Part shown: positions 1-13,085 of the stretch, in pieces | Position numbering within the stretch: position 1 is the stretch's first letter | How the letters are laid out: the number at the start of each line of letters is the position of its first letter | NCBI RefSeq assembly: GCF_041146795.1 | Contig: NC_135183.1 | Span: forward strand, 15,333,840-15,397,839 | Reading direction: 5' to 3' | Origin: Maylandia zebra | Taxonomy: Eukaryota > Chordata > Actinopteri > Cichliformes > Cichlidae | Length of the DNA: 64,000 nt | Notes under the pieces: generated by a model | Database searches by the model: none | What the model was told of the DNA's origin: nothing | What the model saw: the letters and a program-made list of their open reading frames with translations, nothing else | Program-made: the position numbers and the translations under genes

Positions 1-782
1 AAAATGAAAGGTTTTTCAGATAGTGGTTGTAATTTTTAATCAGGGTTAGTGTTATAAGGCCTACATCTGCTTTAAATAGTTTTAGACTTATTCTTGAAAG
101 AATTAATGATAGCTTATCACTAAAATAGGTCTGGCTTCAAAAAGTGTTTTTCTGCTTAAGAAATATTAACATGTTTTAGTTTCTGGGCCATTAACCTTTT
201 TAGGTTCAATAATACTGTCAAATTTCTATAGATGTGCTAACATGATGATGAAATGTGATGGTTTGTGGTTCCATGGTGGAGGTAAAACTTCTTTTTTTAG
301 AGACTAGCAAAGCACTTCCTCAATATCATTCCAGCCCATAATATACCCTAATCTTAGATGTTTGTGAAACCTTATTTGGCCCATTGCCAGGTGATTGAGG
401 AAATAAATGCTTTGTAATGTTCTGTGTCATGATTGCTTTTATGAATGAAAAATAACATTAAGTGTTGACCTAACAGACTTCCGATCAGTCTGGATTAGAT
501 GCAGGGCATCAGCTGACCATCGACTGGGCCTCATTCAGAGGAAAAGGTTTTAGTTATATTTATCTCTCCCTGTGGGCTCACAGAGACAACCCCCTTCTTA
601 GAAGTCAGGGATCAGCAGCTGGGATAGTCAGTGAATCTCATTAACAATGACACTCTGAAGCAAAAGACAAGCTGAGAACCACACTATACATCAAGTGTAA
701 TTGATTTTTATCCGTCTCTCTTTCTCTCTGTCTAGAAAGACAGAGAGAAAGGGATCGAAAATCTATCAATCCATCTTTTGCA

Positions 783-816
<34 letters not shown>

Positions 817-1960
817 TTTTTTTTATGTATATACATACACACATATATAGCACTTCAGTTACCACTGGCACCCATGTTACCTGTTATCTTCTCGTCTCGA
901 GCTCTTGTCTGAGGCCTTGGTACTTCTCCAGCTTCTCGTCTTCCTTCTTCCTGATGTTGCTGTCATTCGGTATCACTACGTCTACCACTACGGCTATCTT
1001 CCTCTGCTTGTCCGCCACTACGTGCATGTAGTAGTAATAGTAGTTGTTGTAGTTCTGCTTTTTCTTAAAGTGATATTACAAGATAAAAGCAGCAAATTTG
1101 TGGGACCTGTTTGTTCAGCTGGTTTGGTAAAGTGGTTAATTTATTTATTAGTGGAAGCTTGTTAGGGGCTGTCTGACATTATTATTTATGTATTTTTTTC
1201 TCCTGTTTTGAGGCCACCCAAGGACTTCAGGCGATATATCTTTGGTTTCAATCTTGAGAATAGTGTTTGTGTACTTTCTATTAACAGTTGGAGGGTTTTG
1301 TGGCCTAGGAGACCCTGGTGTTAATTTGCTTCCCTTTTCTTCTCCTATTCATTTTCATTGTGTAAGTTAATTTTAAATAGTTAATTGTAAAATTGAAAAA
1401 GTTTTTTAATAATAATAATAATAATAAAATTAAAAAAACCTTTTGACACAATGGCTAATTTGTTTGGAGGCTAAGTCTATGGTTTGGTCTGTTAACACTT
1501 ACTGTTACTGTGTTACTGACACTGTTTTACACTCCATAGCTCCCCTAGACTTCTCAGGCAAGAGGACTGTAACAATCATGGATGAAACAACAATTCAAAG
1601 TTTAATTATAAATGGTTTACATGACTAAAACTGGTGCTTGGACAAAGGGTTGTAACTGTTTGCTAAAATAAGGATAGCTGTTAACTGGGAAAAACTAATT
1701 AACAACCTCAAATTAATGGCTCAAGAAAAGTGGAAATGTTGGTGTTTCATGATAAAAAAAGAAACTGATAAATTAGGAATACCCTTTTCATTCTAAAATG
1801 AATGATTCAAAAAAAGAGAGAGTAGTGGCTACATTGACAACACGTGAAATACGTAGTTTAAAGCATAGTACAGCTGTAAGCTATCACTGAACATCTGGTT
1901 AAAATTTCAATCACTTTCGTGTAAATAATTCTTCCTTCTCCTTTCTTTCATTGTTCTCAT
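1..1960. other. Gene-poor AT-rich stretch
   Basis: No reading frame here looks like a protein. The short frames run through low-complexity sequence such as the AT/T tract near 780-824 and the triplet repeat near 1409-1426. A short inverted repeat of AGACAGAGAGAAAG type sits near 717-752. No conserved element can be named from sequence alone. Confidence 0.5.
780..824. repeat. (AT)n followed by poly-T tract
   Basis: About ten AT dinucleotides run directly into an uninterrupted T run. On the minus strand this would be an A-rich tail. No adjacent retroelement was recognised, so it is annotated only as a simple repeat. Confidence 0.85.
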
Positions 1961-1964
1961 CACA

Positions 1965-2240
1965 TAAAAGGTCTTGAATAATCAGGCCCCATCTCATCTG
2001 AAAGACCTCATAGTACCATATCACCCCAATTAACCCTCAAACTGCTGGCTTACTTGTGGTTCCCAGGATGTTTAAAAGTAGAATGGGAGTTAAGCTGCTG
2101 GGGGGCTTCCCTTGTTGCAGTGAGCATTCCTTCTTCTCTCACCTCTTTTCACTCACTGCATTTAATTATTAGTTATTGATAATCTCTGGCTTTCTTCTAC
2201 ATCATATTTTTGTCCTGTCTTCCTCCCCTAACCCCTAATC
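1965..2240 (+). mobile_element. L2-like LINE fragment, 3' part
   Basis: The stretch about catching a tail of ORF2 (codons resembling HLKDL...YHPN, then the non-coding ending with TTCCTCCCCT near 2221) matches the 3' portion of fish L2/Maui-type LINEs seen elsewhere in this window (about 41.8-42.4 kb). It is degenerate and 5'-truncated. The usual tail ending in repeats of the ATTGA kind is not preserved. Confidence 0.6.
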
Positions 2241-2357
2241 TTTGTATTGTCTGTATATGAATTTCTTTTGGAAATTGTAACATCAGTTTGCAGCCTTTCA
2301 GATGTTATTTGTGAAGAACAAAAACAGCGTGTTTCTATTTCTGTCTTTATTAATTGC

Positions 2358-2390
<33 letters not shown>

Positions 2391-3805
2391 AAACCCATCA
2401 ACCGAACATTTGGGAGTTAAAGAATGCACAGGTCAGCTTGGACTGTGTCAATGTTCTTGATAACACACAATTTAATTAATTAATTAATTGATCTGCTCCT
2501 GATAAAGGATGAGAGAAGTTGAAAGGGACCGTTGATCTTGGTAACAGAGAACAACTGGCATGAACGCCCTTTCCTGTCAATGACTAAACACAATCATTAC
2601 GATAAAAATGGCACATTTCTCTGTAAGCATTTCAGCAGCAAATTTAAAAGAAAAATCCTAAAATTGCAAAAATCGTCTCATCACAGAGACCAGTTTGCAT
2701 CCTACTCATAGCTTTCAATAAGATTATTTGTTCTTTTGAAGATAGTTACCAAATTAACAAATTTACAGGAAATGTGGAAATTACATTTTTTCCTTTCGGC
2801 TTTAAAATAATTAAAATACACTGACATCACTACTAATAACAATGGGAACACTGACGGAAAGCAGAAAATACATTCTGACCCAAACTTTTCTACAACTTTT
2901 GCACAGTTAATTCTTGTCACATCAAAAACATTCATGAATTCAGAGTTCAGTTGCTTCTTGGACAAAAAATAGTTTTTTATCTTATTTGGGTTTTTTTAAT
3001 AGATAGTGTTTATTGAAGGGTTTTAGATGAGGCTAGTATTTTGAATATAATTTTTTATATCAATATTTTGTCAAATATTTAACGTTCCAAATGTTTTGTT
3101 TGTTTTATACTACAATAAACTCAATAGTCTAAATAACAATATTGGTGATGGTTTAAAGAAACATTTTTTATGATGACCAAGACAAAACAAGACAAAAAAC
3201 GTTTAACATTTCTGTGCTTTGTCTTTATTATTTCTTATTATTGTTATTATAGATTGAACAAATTTGGACTTCTGACTTCTTTATTTGATTATTTGTTTAT
3301 TTAGTTATTTATTTTTCAAGCCACTTTTGGTAAGGCTCTATTGTGGTTTTAAGACCATTTCATTTCTATAACAATATTAAAATTAAGCAAAATTCTAAAA
3401 ATAGAAACAAAATTCTGACAGAATCGCATCATTTTGGGAAAAGAAAATTTGACAAGATCAAAAATGATCAAAATGTTTTTTTAAAAAAAGTAAATAAATA
3501 CAAAGAGTTGACAAATGAATTATATTTGACCCTTTATCTGAACATTTCCACCTTATTGAGGTTTTTAAAATTTAATTTAAAATACATGGAAGGCAAGTTA
3601 CTTATGATTAACAGGAAAATACAATTACAGTTTAATTGAAAATTGGGGTTAAAAATAGTTTGTTTAAATAACAAACTGATTTTATTTATAATCATGACTT
3701 ATGTGATTTTTTTTAATAGGTAAGTAAAGTTTGCCTCAATATTATTTTTCTTTTTGAGCAGAGTAGACTTCATATGTAGAACAATAATAAAGCATTGGTA
3801 AAAGA
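2241..3805. other. Intergenic, downstream of s1pr1; no gene seen
   Basis: Very AT-rich sequence with poly-A and poly-T runs and an (AAAAC)n tract. The frames at 2702-2965 and 3343-3639 are rich in Asn, Lys, Ile and Phe as expected from AT-biased non-coding DNA. They show no domain and are not accepted as genes. The distal s1pr1 3'UTR may extend into the right part. Confidence 0.5.
2359..2393. repeat. (AAAAC)n simple repeat
   Basis: A pentanucleotide AAAAC array directly visible, ending in an A run. Possibly the decayed tail of a retroposed copy, but no body was recognised beside it. Confidence 0.8.
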
Positions 3806-3811
3806 TTTATT
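3806..3811 (-). terminator. Candidate s1pr1 poly(A) signal (AATAAA)
   Basis: On the minus strand this is AATAAA, about 690 bases past the s1pr1 stop codon. The position is plausible for a receptor of this size. The region is AT-rich and other hexamers occur nearby, so the choice is tentative. Confidence 0.25.
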
Positions 3812-4494
3812 CATGACGATTAAAGAAAAATGAACTGTTGTTTAAAGCAGCTGAGCTCTGCATTCATAAGTGCGTCCCTGTATGGGAAGGTAAAAGGGGA
3901 TAGAGGACAGTTTTCTTTAATTCATTTTCATATTTTAAACATCTGATAGTAAGTGCTACATGTTCTAGTTGTTCTTAGAGGGTGAGTATAAAGTCTGATT
4001 CCTCTATGTGGATCACTTTCTATGTATGTCGTAAGTGTTATTCAGTAAAATTAACCTTGATGCATCAAAACACATCAATAAGTCACTATTTTATGATGCT
4101 TTGACTGTCTGGTAAAGTGTATTTTGCAGAGAAATGCTGTGTATCAGCATGTTTGGATATCTGTATAAAATCTGAAGAAGCACTTTATGTTCTGACCAGG
4201 TCTTGAATGACGCAGGACCACAATGATCCACATTAAGCAGATGAGATGAAACACAATCCATCCCAGCCTACAGGAGTTATAGCCACTGACTCTCCAGTAG
4301 GTGCTGCGACATGACGGTTTGGAACTACAAACAGTGTCTGGACCTCTTTTACTTTCCAATCAGTTTGAAAGTCTGTGAGTCCTGGTCAGCTGGAGGTTTC
4401 GTGACTTGGCTACATGGCAGAGTTCACATGTATTTTGTGTACAAACACGTACTCCTCATCTGACCCTGAACATCTGCTTGTTTGTCCTGCATGT

Positions 4495-5625
4495 TTAAGA
4501 TGATGAGGTGACATTCCCCGAGGACACTACGGTTGTCTCCCTCGGTGAGTACTCCACTTCCTCCTTGTTGGGATGAGAGGAGTTATCAGACTTGCTGCGG
4601 CTAAACTCCGCCCCCATTATTGGTCCTGTGAGCTTGGTGCGTGGTCGAATGAAGGCAGTACAGCACAACAGTGTCTTTAGGAATGCACGCCGCATCTCGT
4701 TGCTGGTCAGCGTGTAGATGAGTGGGTTCATGGCAGAGTTCAGGACTGCAAGTGCCAGGAACCACTCTGCCTTGTAGAGGATTGGGCAGCTTAGCGTCTC
4801 ACAGGCCACATCTAGCAGCAGGAGGATAAAGAGTGGTGCCCAGCAGGCAATGAAGCAGCTGAGAACGATGATGACTGTCTTCAGGAGTGCCATTGACTTC
4901 TCTGAACTCTTACTGTTTGCACTGGCATTGCTGCGACCATTGGACACTTTGCGGAAGACCAGTTTGCGGCTACGAGTGCGCACCAATGCATAGATCCTGG
5001 CATAGAGCACCACAATGGCCATAAGAATGATACTGAAGACAGTGGTGCAGAACAGGATGTAGGCTTTGTGGTAGAGTGGTAGCACGGTGGAGCACTGTGT
5101 CATACTCTGGATGCAGTTCCAGCCCATCACCGGCAGACCACCTAGAATGGCTGCGATCATCCACACAGTGCTGATGAGTAGAAAGACGCGGAAGGTGTTC
5201 CCATTGTTGTGCAGCTTCATCTTCAGCATGGTGAGGTGGCGCTCAATGGCAATGGCAAGTAGGCTGAAGACAGAGGCCGCCAGCGCCACAAACATGCTGC
5301 CTTCCCTGAAGAACCACTGGGTGGGTGTCAACTTGTAGGTATTGGCACCTGACAGTAGGATGTTGGCAGTGTAGACGACACCAGCCAGAAGATCAGACAG
5401 TGCGAGGTTCCCAATGAAGTAATACATGGGCTTGTGGAACTTCTTGGTCCTCCAGATTGTAGTCAGGACCAGGATGTTCTCTAGGATGATGAAGCAGCAC
5501 ACAATGATGAAGATCACAGAATCAGCCTTCAGACCTGAGTCCTGCTCCGTCTTCCGGAACTTGCCGGTGTAATTGTAGTGTTTGGCAATCAGATCAGAGT
5601 AGCTGGGCTCAGCCATGGCCTCCAT
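4495..5625 (-). CDS. s1pr1: Sphingosine-1-phosphate receptor 1 (S1PR1, EDG1)
   Basis: Class A G-protein-coupled receptor of the plasma membrane that binds sphingosine 1-phosphate. In vertebrates it acts mainly through Gi in vascular development, barrier function and lymphocyte egress. The start chosen gives 376 residues (human 382). Seen: an N-terminal glycosylation site NYT at 18-20; seven hydrophobic segments; the ligand-contacting Arg-Glu of REGSMF at 117-118; ERH at 128-130 in place of the DRY-type motif; CWAP in TM6; NPLIY at 300-304; a cysteine pair after helix 8 for palmitoylation; and a tail with [11 protein letters not shown] close to the mammalian S1PR1 tail. The whole CDS is one exon, as in other vertebrates. 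The frame stays open upstream to 5775, but a good 3' splice site at 5736-5737 makes that part intron plus 5'UTR. A second Met at 5616 is an alternative start. Confidence 0.95.
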   Translation of the reverse strand: MEAMAEPSYSDLIAKHYNYTGKFRKTEQDSGLKADSVIFIIVCCFIILENILVLTTIWRTKKFHKPMYYFIGNLALSDLLAGVVYTANILLSGANTYKLTPTQWFFREGSMFVALAASVFSLLAIAIERHLTMLKMKLHNNGNTFRVFLLISTVWMIAAILGGLPVMGWNCIQSMTQCSTVLPLYHKAYILFCTTVFSIILMAIVVLYARIYALVRTRSRKLVFRKVSNGRSNASANSKSSEKSMALLKTVIIVLSCFIACWAPLFILLLLDVACETLSCPILYKAEWFLALAVLNSAMNPLIYTLTSNEMRRAFLKTLLCCTAFIRPRTKLTGPIMGAEFSRSKSDNSSHPNKEEVEYSPRETTVVSSGNVTSSS

Positions 5626-5735
5626 CTGCAGCACTAGTCCAGCAGGGGGCACCGTGTCCTCAGACTTCAGTCCTTCATGTTTGGTAGTAACTGTGAAGAA
5701 CAGCAGAGAGAGTCCAGCTGAATGGTGACATGGCC
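5626..5735 (-). other. s1pr1: s1pr1 5'UTR part of exon 2 and its splice acceptor
   Basis: On the minus strand a pyrimidine-rich run ends in CTCTCTGTAG and is followed at 5735 by exon sequence leading to the ATG at 5625. The vertebrate gene has a non-coding first exon spliced to the coding exon just upstream of the ATG, so this matches. The 110 bases between are open in frame with the receptor but precede the expected start. Confidence 0.7.
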
Positions 5736-7271
<1,536 letters not shown>

Positions 7272-7560
7272 CTGAGTTCAGATGAACGCGGAGTTCTCCT
7301 CTTCACACCAAATGAACGCAAAACGACTTCACGACGATCCGCTTCGGTTTAATTTCAGCTAAAACAGCTAAACAAAGTTTCTATTGCTTGAAGACAAGGT
7401 TGATAACACAGACACTTTCCCCCCTTTTTCTTTTTACATCTTCAGTCAGAGTCCCAAGGAAAACAGCCCGCGTCGGAGTGAAAGACACCAGAGACGCACA
7501 AACACAATGAAACACACGCACACTCTATCCGAAACACACACTGAAGATGAGGATGGTATG
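7272..7560 (-). promoter_or_regulatory. s1pr1: Putative non-coding exon 1 and promoter side of s1pr1
   Basis: The 3' end is set by a consensus donor CAG|GTCAGT at 7270-7274. The sequence above it is richer in CpG than its surroundings, as expected near a start site. The 5' end is not visible; the right boundary is only an estimate. Confidence 0.4.
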
Positions 7561-7968
7561 ATGACGATACTTCCCTCCTTCGGATCCACGCGTCTTTTTT
7601 TGCCGTTTTTCTGCCTTCTTATTATCGTTAATCAAACAAATAAATGAATAAAACTCTTATAAAGATTATTATTAACAGAGACCTGAGAGTAAAAAACATT
7701 AGAGTGAACACAAAACAAAAATTGACCTGAGATGTAATTTAAGTAAACAAAGTTTATATTAAATAAAAGAGTAAAAATTAATTAGATGCAGAAACAACAT
7801 TCTAAAAAATATAATAGCATTTTAGTTATCATACAGTATGTCATTTAGTTTGTTTGTGGGAATCAACCATATGCACTCCCTATACCATGTCCCCCCTCAA
7901 TCCAGACTTGGTTTGCCCCATAATGAGTCTGTAGCCTCTGTGACCTACATCATATCTTTCATGTCATG

Positions 7969-8010
7969 GTGTGGGTGTGGGTGTGGGTGTGTGTGGGGGG
8001 GGGGGGGGGG
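7969..8010 (+). repeat. GTGGGT repeats followed by G16 run
   Basis: Several GTGGGT units lead into sixteen consecutive G (7995-8010). Four or more closely spaced GGG tracts on the plus strand fit the pattern for an intramolecular G-quadruplex. No gene function can be attached to it. Confidence 0.9.
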
Positions 8011-8405
8011 CTGTTATGGATTCATCATGGGTTCATACACTTTCAGCTAACTGTCAAATTATTATTAATTATGTTTCCTGCATCTAACAATGAAGACACT
8101 TTTTTAGCACTTAGCGCTAGCATAGCACTTTTAGAAGTTTTCTTACACATAACATAGTAACCGGATGTGGGTGCAAGATCTCTTATTGATGCCTTATTTT
8201 GATATTGTGCTTGTATTGTGTCATACTTTAAAAATTTTATATAGCATATACTGTATATGACACACTGACACGCTTAACTGAGTGAGTAGATTTTATATCT
8301 GTCTAACCAATTGTATTAAACATTTTGTTGTTAGATATTTCCTGAGACATTATGTATATCTTGTCTTCTGTCTGTCGCTGGGTTTGTGGAAAGATCTCTC
8401 TTCAT

Positions 8406-9724
8406 TAGAGATGGACCGATCCGATATTACGTATCGGTATCGGTCCGATACTGACCTAAATGACTGGATCGGATATCGGAGAAAAATAAAAAATGTAATC
8501 CGATCCATTAAATATCACGAAAGCACCTCACAAAACTTGCAACACGCCATAACTCACCTCAGAAGTTAGCACGTCGGAGCAGTATGCATCACGTGATAGA
8601 GCGGCTGTGGCATGCATTTCATCTCCGACAAAGTTATCCCGAGAGAAGTAAAGCAAGTGTGTAAGTCCATCTCTGAATGTTTGTAAAGCATTCCTGCGTT
8701 AAGCTTAACAAGCGACTGCCTCTCCTGCTGCTACTTCAATCATGAAACTGCTTAAATCAGCTGATCGGCTTTTCTGTCGCGAGTCCGTGTCTCTAGTTTG
8801 CTTTTGGCCCACTTTGCACCAGAAAGAGGAAACCAGCGGCTGAACAACAGCAGCACATTTAAGCTTGATCAGCTATTGTTAGAATGTATTTAATATTACT
8901 TTCTACTCGAGGATCTTTTTCTACTTAGCTGACGCTGGTAGCTGTGCAGGGGCGGATCTAGCAAAGTTTAGCCAGGGGGGCCGATAGGGCATTAACTGGG
9001 AAAAGGGGGCACAAAGACATACTTTTCTTTCTTATTCTCATTTAAAATGTCTAGCTTTTAATAAATAATTATCTGACACCCAAAGTTTTAATTTGATGTA
9101 AAACGAATAGAAGTCAATTACTGTATATAGTGACTATTAAGTCTAATATATATACCCTAGTAAGCTATAGTACATTTTCCTTTGGGAAGGTACCATCTGT
9201 GCAGTCTGCAATTTTGTTGAAGAAAGCTGTTGAATCTATTTAATATTTCTTGAAAAATAATTGATTTCTGTGCATTTTTTTTCACACTGCATCAAATTAA
9301 GGTTGATTACGTCGATTAAGCATCATGAGGTGGAGCGTGAGGGGTGGTTCCCTATTTTTTATTTATTTATTTTTGTTGTTGCTGGGAGTTGGAACACTAT
9401 TAGTTAGGTTGCTTAATATTTATGCTAAGTACTCTTTAAAATACCAGAATAGGGAGGATGGTGTAGGTTTAAGTTTATTAGATTGATCAGTATTGCTGAA
9501 CTATGAAATATTTTTTTTTGCATACAGGTATAACAGAATAGCTTTAGTGTAGTTGTTGTTTTAAACTTGAGTATGAACTTATACAAAATGCAGCAAGATG
9601 TTTAAAAAACAGTTTTGTTGATTAAAAAACACTATATCGGATTCATATCGGTATCGGCAGATATCCAAATTTATGATATCGGTATCGGTATCGGACATAA
9701 AAAAGTGGTATCGTGCCATCTCTA
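8406..9724. mobile_element. Non-autonomous hAT-like DNA transposon with 8-bp TSD
   Basis: The ends are inverted repeats: left TAGAGATGGACCGAT, right end reverse-complement TAGAGATGGCACGAT. Both sides carry the same 8-base flank CTCTTCAT (8398-8405 and 9725-9732), the target-site duplication length of hAT transposases. Subterminal repeats of TATCGGTATCGG type crowd both ends. No transposase-like frame is present. A second repeat starting CAGGGGCGGATC lies inside at about 8947. Confidence 0.8.
8947..9370. mobile_element. Possible repeat nested in the hAT-like element
   Basis: Begins with CAGGGGCGGATCTAGC, a sequence I recognise as a recurrent fish interspersed-repeat start. The matching opposite end is not visible, so the right boundary is uncertain and it may be a fragment or an internal part of the host element. 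Confidence 0.3.
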
Positions 9725-9732
9725 CTCTTCAT

Positions 9733-10125
9733 CATCCTAATTTGTTTTCCTTTTATTTCAAAAATTCTTAGAGTAGATGTCAAGCAGTTATATGATCACT
9801 TGCAAAAGAATGGTTTATTTGAAGAGTTTTAGTCAGGATTTAAAGTGAATCATAGCACATAATACAGAATTACAATAGTCCATCCTAGAAATAATAAATG
9901 CATGAACAGGATGTTTCTAGTTTTAGAGATTTGTTTAATATGATCACCGAACATATCTTGGGGAGATGGGTAATGCCATCTAAAGTAAGCATCTGGTTGG
10001 ACACTATATTTTTACATTTTTTTGTTCCGAGTACAATAATCTCAGTTTGGGAGTAAGGGTAAGACAGCTGGGTCAAGTGACGGCTTCTTACATTTTTTTT
10101 CTTCCTATCTTTCTCCATTCAGCCA
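9733..10125. other. Intergenic, no gene seen
   Basis: No credible reading frame. A few words such as SGFKVNHST near 9833-9860 hint at a very decayed LINE reverse-transcriptase remnant, but support is weak. Confidence 0.35.
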
Positions 10126-10290
10126 TTCGATCCTTATACAATCGTTGTAAGAGCTTGGTCCGGACTCATTCCTGGTCAGTGTTGGACTCTGCCAGACTTG
10201 CCCTTTGTCATTGATTCTGTTCAGTATTTTCATGGACATAATTTCTAGGTGTAGCCAGCTGGCAGAAGTGTCATTGTACTGGGTTCATGG
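10125..10290 (+). mobile_element. Nimb/I-like LINE reverse-transcriptase remnant
   Basis: Conceptual words such as IRSLYNRCKSLV near 10127-10160, followed by degraded SILFSIFMD-like sequence, resemble the reverse transcriptase also seen antisense at 17.2-18.5 kb. Stops and frameshifts are present. It is separated from a matching 3' end (10800-10897) by about 500 bases of LTR-like sequence. Confidence 0.45.
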
Positions 10291-10790
10291 CTCAGTGTTT
10301 CTATGTTTCTTATTCTCTCATGTGGCATTTAGTTTCAGTTTAGTTTCTAGTTCTTAGGCTTTTGTTCATTTTAGTCTGTTCCCATTTCTGCTTCCCTGTG
10401 TAGTCTGTCATGTCTATCATGTGTGCCAAGTCTCCATGTTTATTCATCTGTTTCCTAGTCGTGTCTCTCTTGTGTCTTACTGTGTGTTTCATGTTTCCTG
10501 TTTTATTTTGAAAATCTCCTGGCCTGTGTGCATTATGTTCAGTTTTGTTTCCCTTTCTTGTTAGTCTGATTGATTCCAGCAGCGTTTCCCTCCTGTTTCT
10601 CATCCCTTCGTTTTCTTGGGTGTATTTAGTCCTCTGTCTTCCTCTGCTTGATGTCGTTGTTGTTGCTGTGTGTTTCCTTGTGCCCCTCGGTTTCTTTGTT
10701 ATTTCTAGTCTGTTCTAAGTTTCTAGTTTCAGGTTGTGTTTTTCTGTATCTAGTGTTTCAGTTTTTGCACAGCCAATGATACACCTTGGT
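10291..10790 (+). mobile_element. LTR-like sequence splitting a LINE
   Basis: T- and GT-rich sequence with a TATTTAGTCC-type promoter word near 10622 resembles, in the opposite orientation, the solo LTR at 16386-16945. It lies between two pieces of one LINE family, suggesting insertion. Exact ends and a target duplication were not identified. Confidence 0.35.
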
Positions 10791-10799
10791 GTTTCCCTA

Positions 10800-10897
10800 G
10801 ATAAGCTGGAGATGGCCGAGAGAGAGAGAGGTCTGGGCTTCTCTGCTTAGGCTGCTGCCCCCTGGCCCTGGATAAGCAGGATGGATGGATGGATGGA
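10800..10897 (+). mobile_element. Nimb/I-like LINE 3' end with GGAT tail
   Basis: The sequence GGTCTGGGCTTCTCTGC through CTGCTGCCCC and a terminal array of GGAT units is the same 3' end found antisense at 17245-17345. The short tetranucleotide tail is typical of this LINE family. Confidence 0.6.
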
Positions 10898-10904
10898 TGG
10901 GTGG

Positions 10905-11050
10905 TCTTTTTCCAGTCCCCAATGAGTCACACCAAATGACTTCCCCTTCCTGATCCTGGTTCTATTGGAGGTTTTTTCTTTTTAAAAGGGATTTTTTTCC
11001 TTCTCACCGTGACTAAGTACTTGGTCATAGGGGGATTATCTGATTGTTCA
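10905..11050 (+). mobile_element. L2-like LINE 3' end
   Basis: Contains the recurrent L2 tail words: GGTTCTATTGGAGG, then CTTCTCACCG, then TACTTGGTCATAGGGGG and TGATTGTTC. Compare the longer copy at 41.8-42.4 kb. 5'-truncated and non-coding. Confidence 0.6.
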
Positions 11051-12170
11051 TGTTCTTGGGACTATAGATATTTTTAAGAAACCTTGATGATTCAGAACAC
11101 AAAGTTACATCACAAAAGGACACGATGACATCAAAAACATTACCCCTCTTAAGAATAGTGAAGATTTTATCTTTTTTACCAAGAAAGACACTGACAATAG
11201 CTCTGAAAGGCGCCATCATTGGGATCATTTCTGTGAGATGCCTGCATGATGACCTTACTTCCTGTCCAGGCACTGCCATTGTTTGAGATCTGCAGGTCAA
11301 CCGGTTATACAGAAACTGTTGATAAGAATATTGAGATAATGACAAATTATATAAAATGCATGAAACCTTGGGACCCTCCAGTAGGTCTATCTAGTGGCTG
11401 TTATGCTGAATGATGCATTTTGCTAGCAAGCTTTGGTTCCAGGTGCCCCCTTAAAGGGACAGCAGTGGTACCGTGTTAACTCCAGGTAGACGGCAGACTG
11501 TCTGTCTCCCTGCAGAGAACATCTCTTTTCAGACAGTGTCTAAAATATGTGGTACAGGCAGACTGTGCTCTTGTTTGTGCTGTTATTGGAACGTCAGTCA
11601 GCTGTGGGGAAACATAAAGTACTTATGAAGAGCAGACATGAAAAATGAGTGTTAAAAACAATGACCACTGCAGAGATTATCTGTGCTTTTCATGCCATAT
11701 TTTTTTATTTTTGACATTATTTCCTGGTGACCTGCACTGTTGCTTCCCTTGACCAATGCACAGTGTCTTACACATTAAGCAATTTGCAGTTAGGATTTTG
11801 GAGTACTCCATGGGAGCAGCATGGCTGAAAACCCTCTCCATAGATAAACTCACAAAATCTTGATAGCATACATTTTGTACTAGAATGAAGGAGCACAGCA
11901 TGTTGAAACAGAATTTAGACTTTATCATATGATAAAGAATTTCTATCTTGAGGCAGTGTGTAGTGTACTTCTGACTGAACTGAAAATGATGTGAATGAAA
12001 TGGTGTTGCCTTCACAGGTACCAGATCTCGACCCAACTTAGCACTTTTGTAAGATGCTTGATTGATGTCCTAGAAAACTGAGTACATGTAAAGGATGAGC
12101 TTCTGAGAATTTACAGTAAATCCAGCTCTCTGGCTTTAAAATTAGATTGGACTCCTTTCTAATGACTGTT
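11051..12170. other. Intergenic, no gene seen
   Basis: The open frames at 11025-11345 and 11677-12036 on the minus strand show no recognisable domain, composition or splice pattern. I see no supported feature. Confidence 0.45.
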
Positions 12171-12179
12171 TATTACAAA

Positions 12180-12330
12180 TTAAATTCCAGTATGGCTTCA
12201 GCGCATTTCTTGTTTGTTGCCAAACAAGAAATGTATAAAAAATGTACAGAAAAACCAGAATGCAATAATTTGGAAATAATTTAAAGCCTTCATTTCATTT
12301 AATACAAAATAGTCCAAAAACATCAAATTG
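12180..12330. mobile_element. Probable DNA-transposon fragment with 13-bp hairpin
   Basis: A perfect inverted repeat (arms 12204-12216 and 12221-12233, 4-base loop TTGC) is followed by CAGAATGCAATAATTTGG, a word I associate with a recurrent fish DNA-transposon end. Boundaries and family are not resolved. Confidence 0.35.
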
Positions 12331-12982
12331 AATGTTGAACCTAAGAAATCATACTACATATCTCATGAAAAGAGAAATGTTACTGCATATATGTTTTTGG
12401 ACCATACTGGGGCTATATTGGTGTATTTGGTAAATGCTGCTGCTGGGCATATGACCGAGGTTCGATTTTATTTTGCTGAAGACGAAGCTGACATTAACAG
12501 AAAGTGTTCAAGGGTGAGAAAAGGGGAGGACAGAATAGGAGGTAATGGGGGTTGAGGGTAACAAAGGCCTCTTTCCTCAAAGCTGCTAACTGTATTCAGG
12601 CTCTGCATAGCTGAGCATCACCATGACGACAGCTAGAGAACTGGGAAGGAGCACTCTGAAACTGTGGAAGAGAAATCACCAACAAGCCCACAGACAAAAA
12701 TAAAATAAAATACAGTCCAAACAAAATGAATTAATTTCAAATGCAGTGGATCAAAGGGGCTGAACATGAAATTTGAGATTTTACAGCAAATCGTGATCCT
12801 TTTGTTGGATATGGACATTTTTCTTTTAAACGGATTTCAAATTTTTGATGAGTAATGAAAAACTGAGTGCTCTTACCAGTGTGCTGGCCCTGTTAGGGCT
12901 CTAACATTCTGCTCCAGTGAAATTTTAACTGGTCTTCATCTACAGCCTGTAATTATGGTTTTGACAGACTGACCTTCTGGTG

Positions 12983-12996
12983 TGTGCGTGTGTGTG

Positions 12997-13027
<31 letters not shown>

Positions 13028-13052
13028 CTGTCTGTCTGTCTGCCTGTCTGCC

Positions 13053-13085
<33 letters not shown>

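Noticed and set aside
4144-4359. Short minus-strand frame below s1pr1
   Set aside because: Lies in the expected s1pr1 3'UTR and has no recognisable domain.
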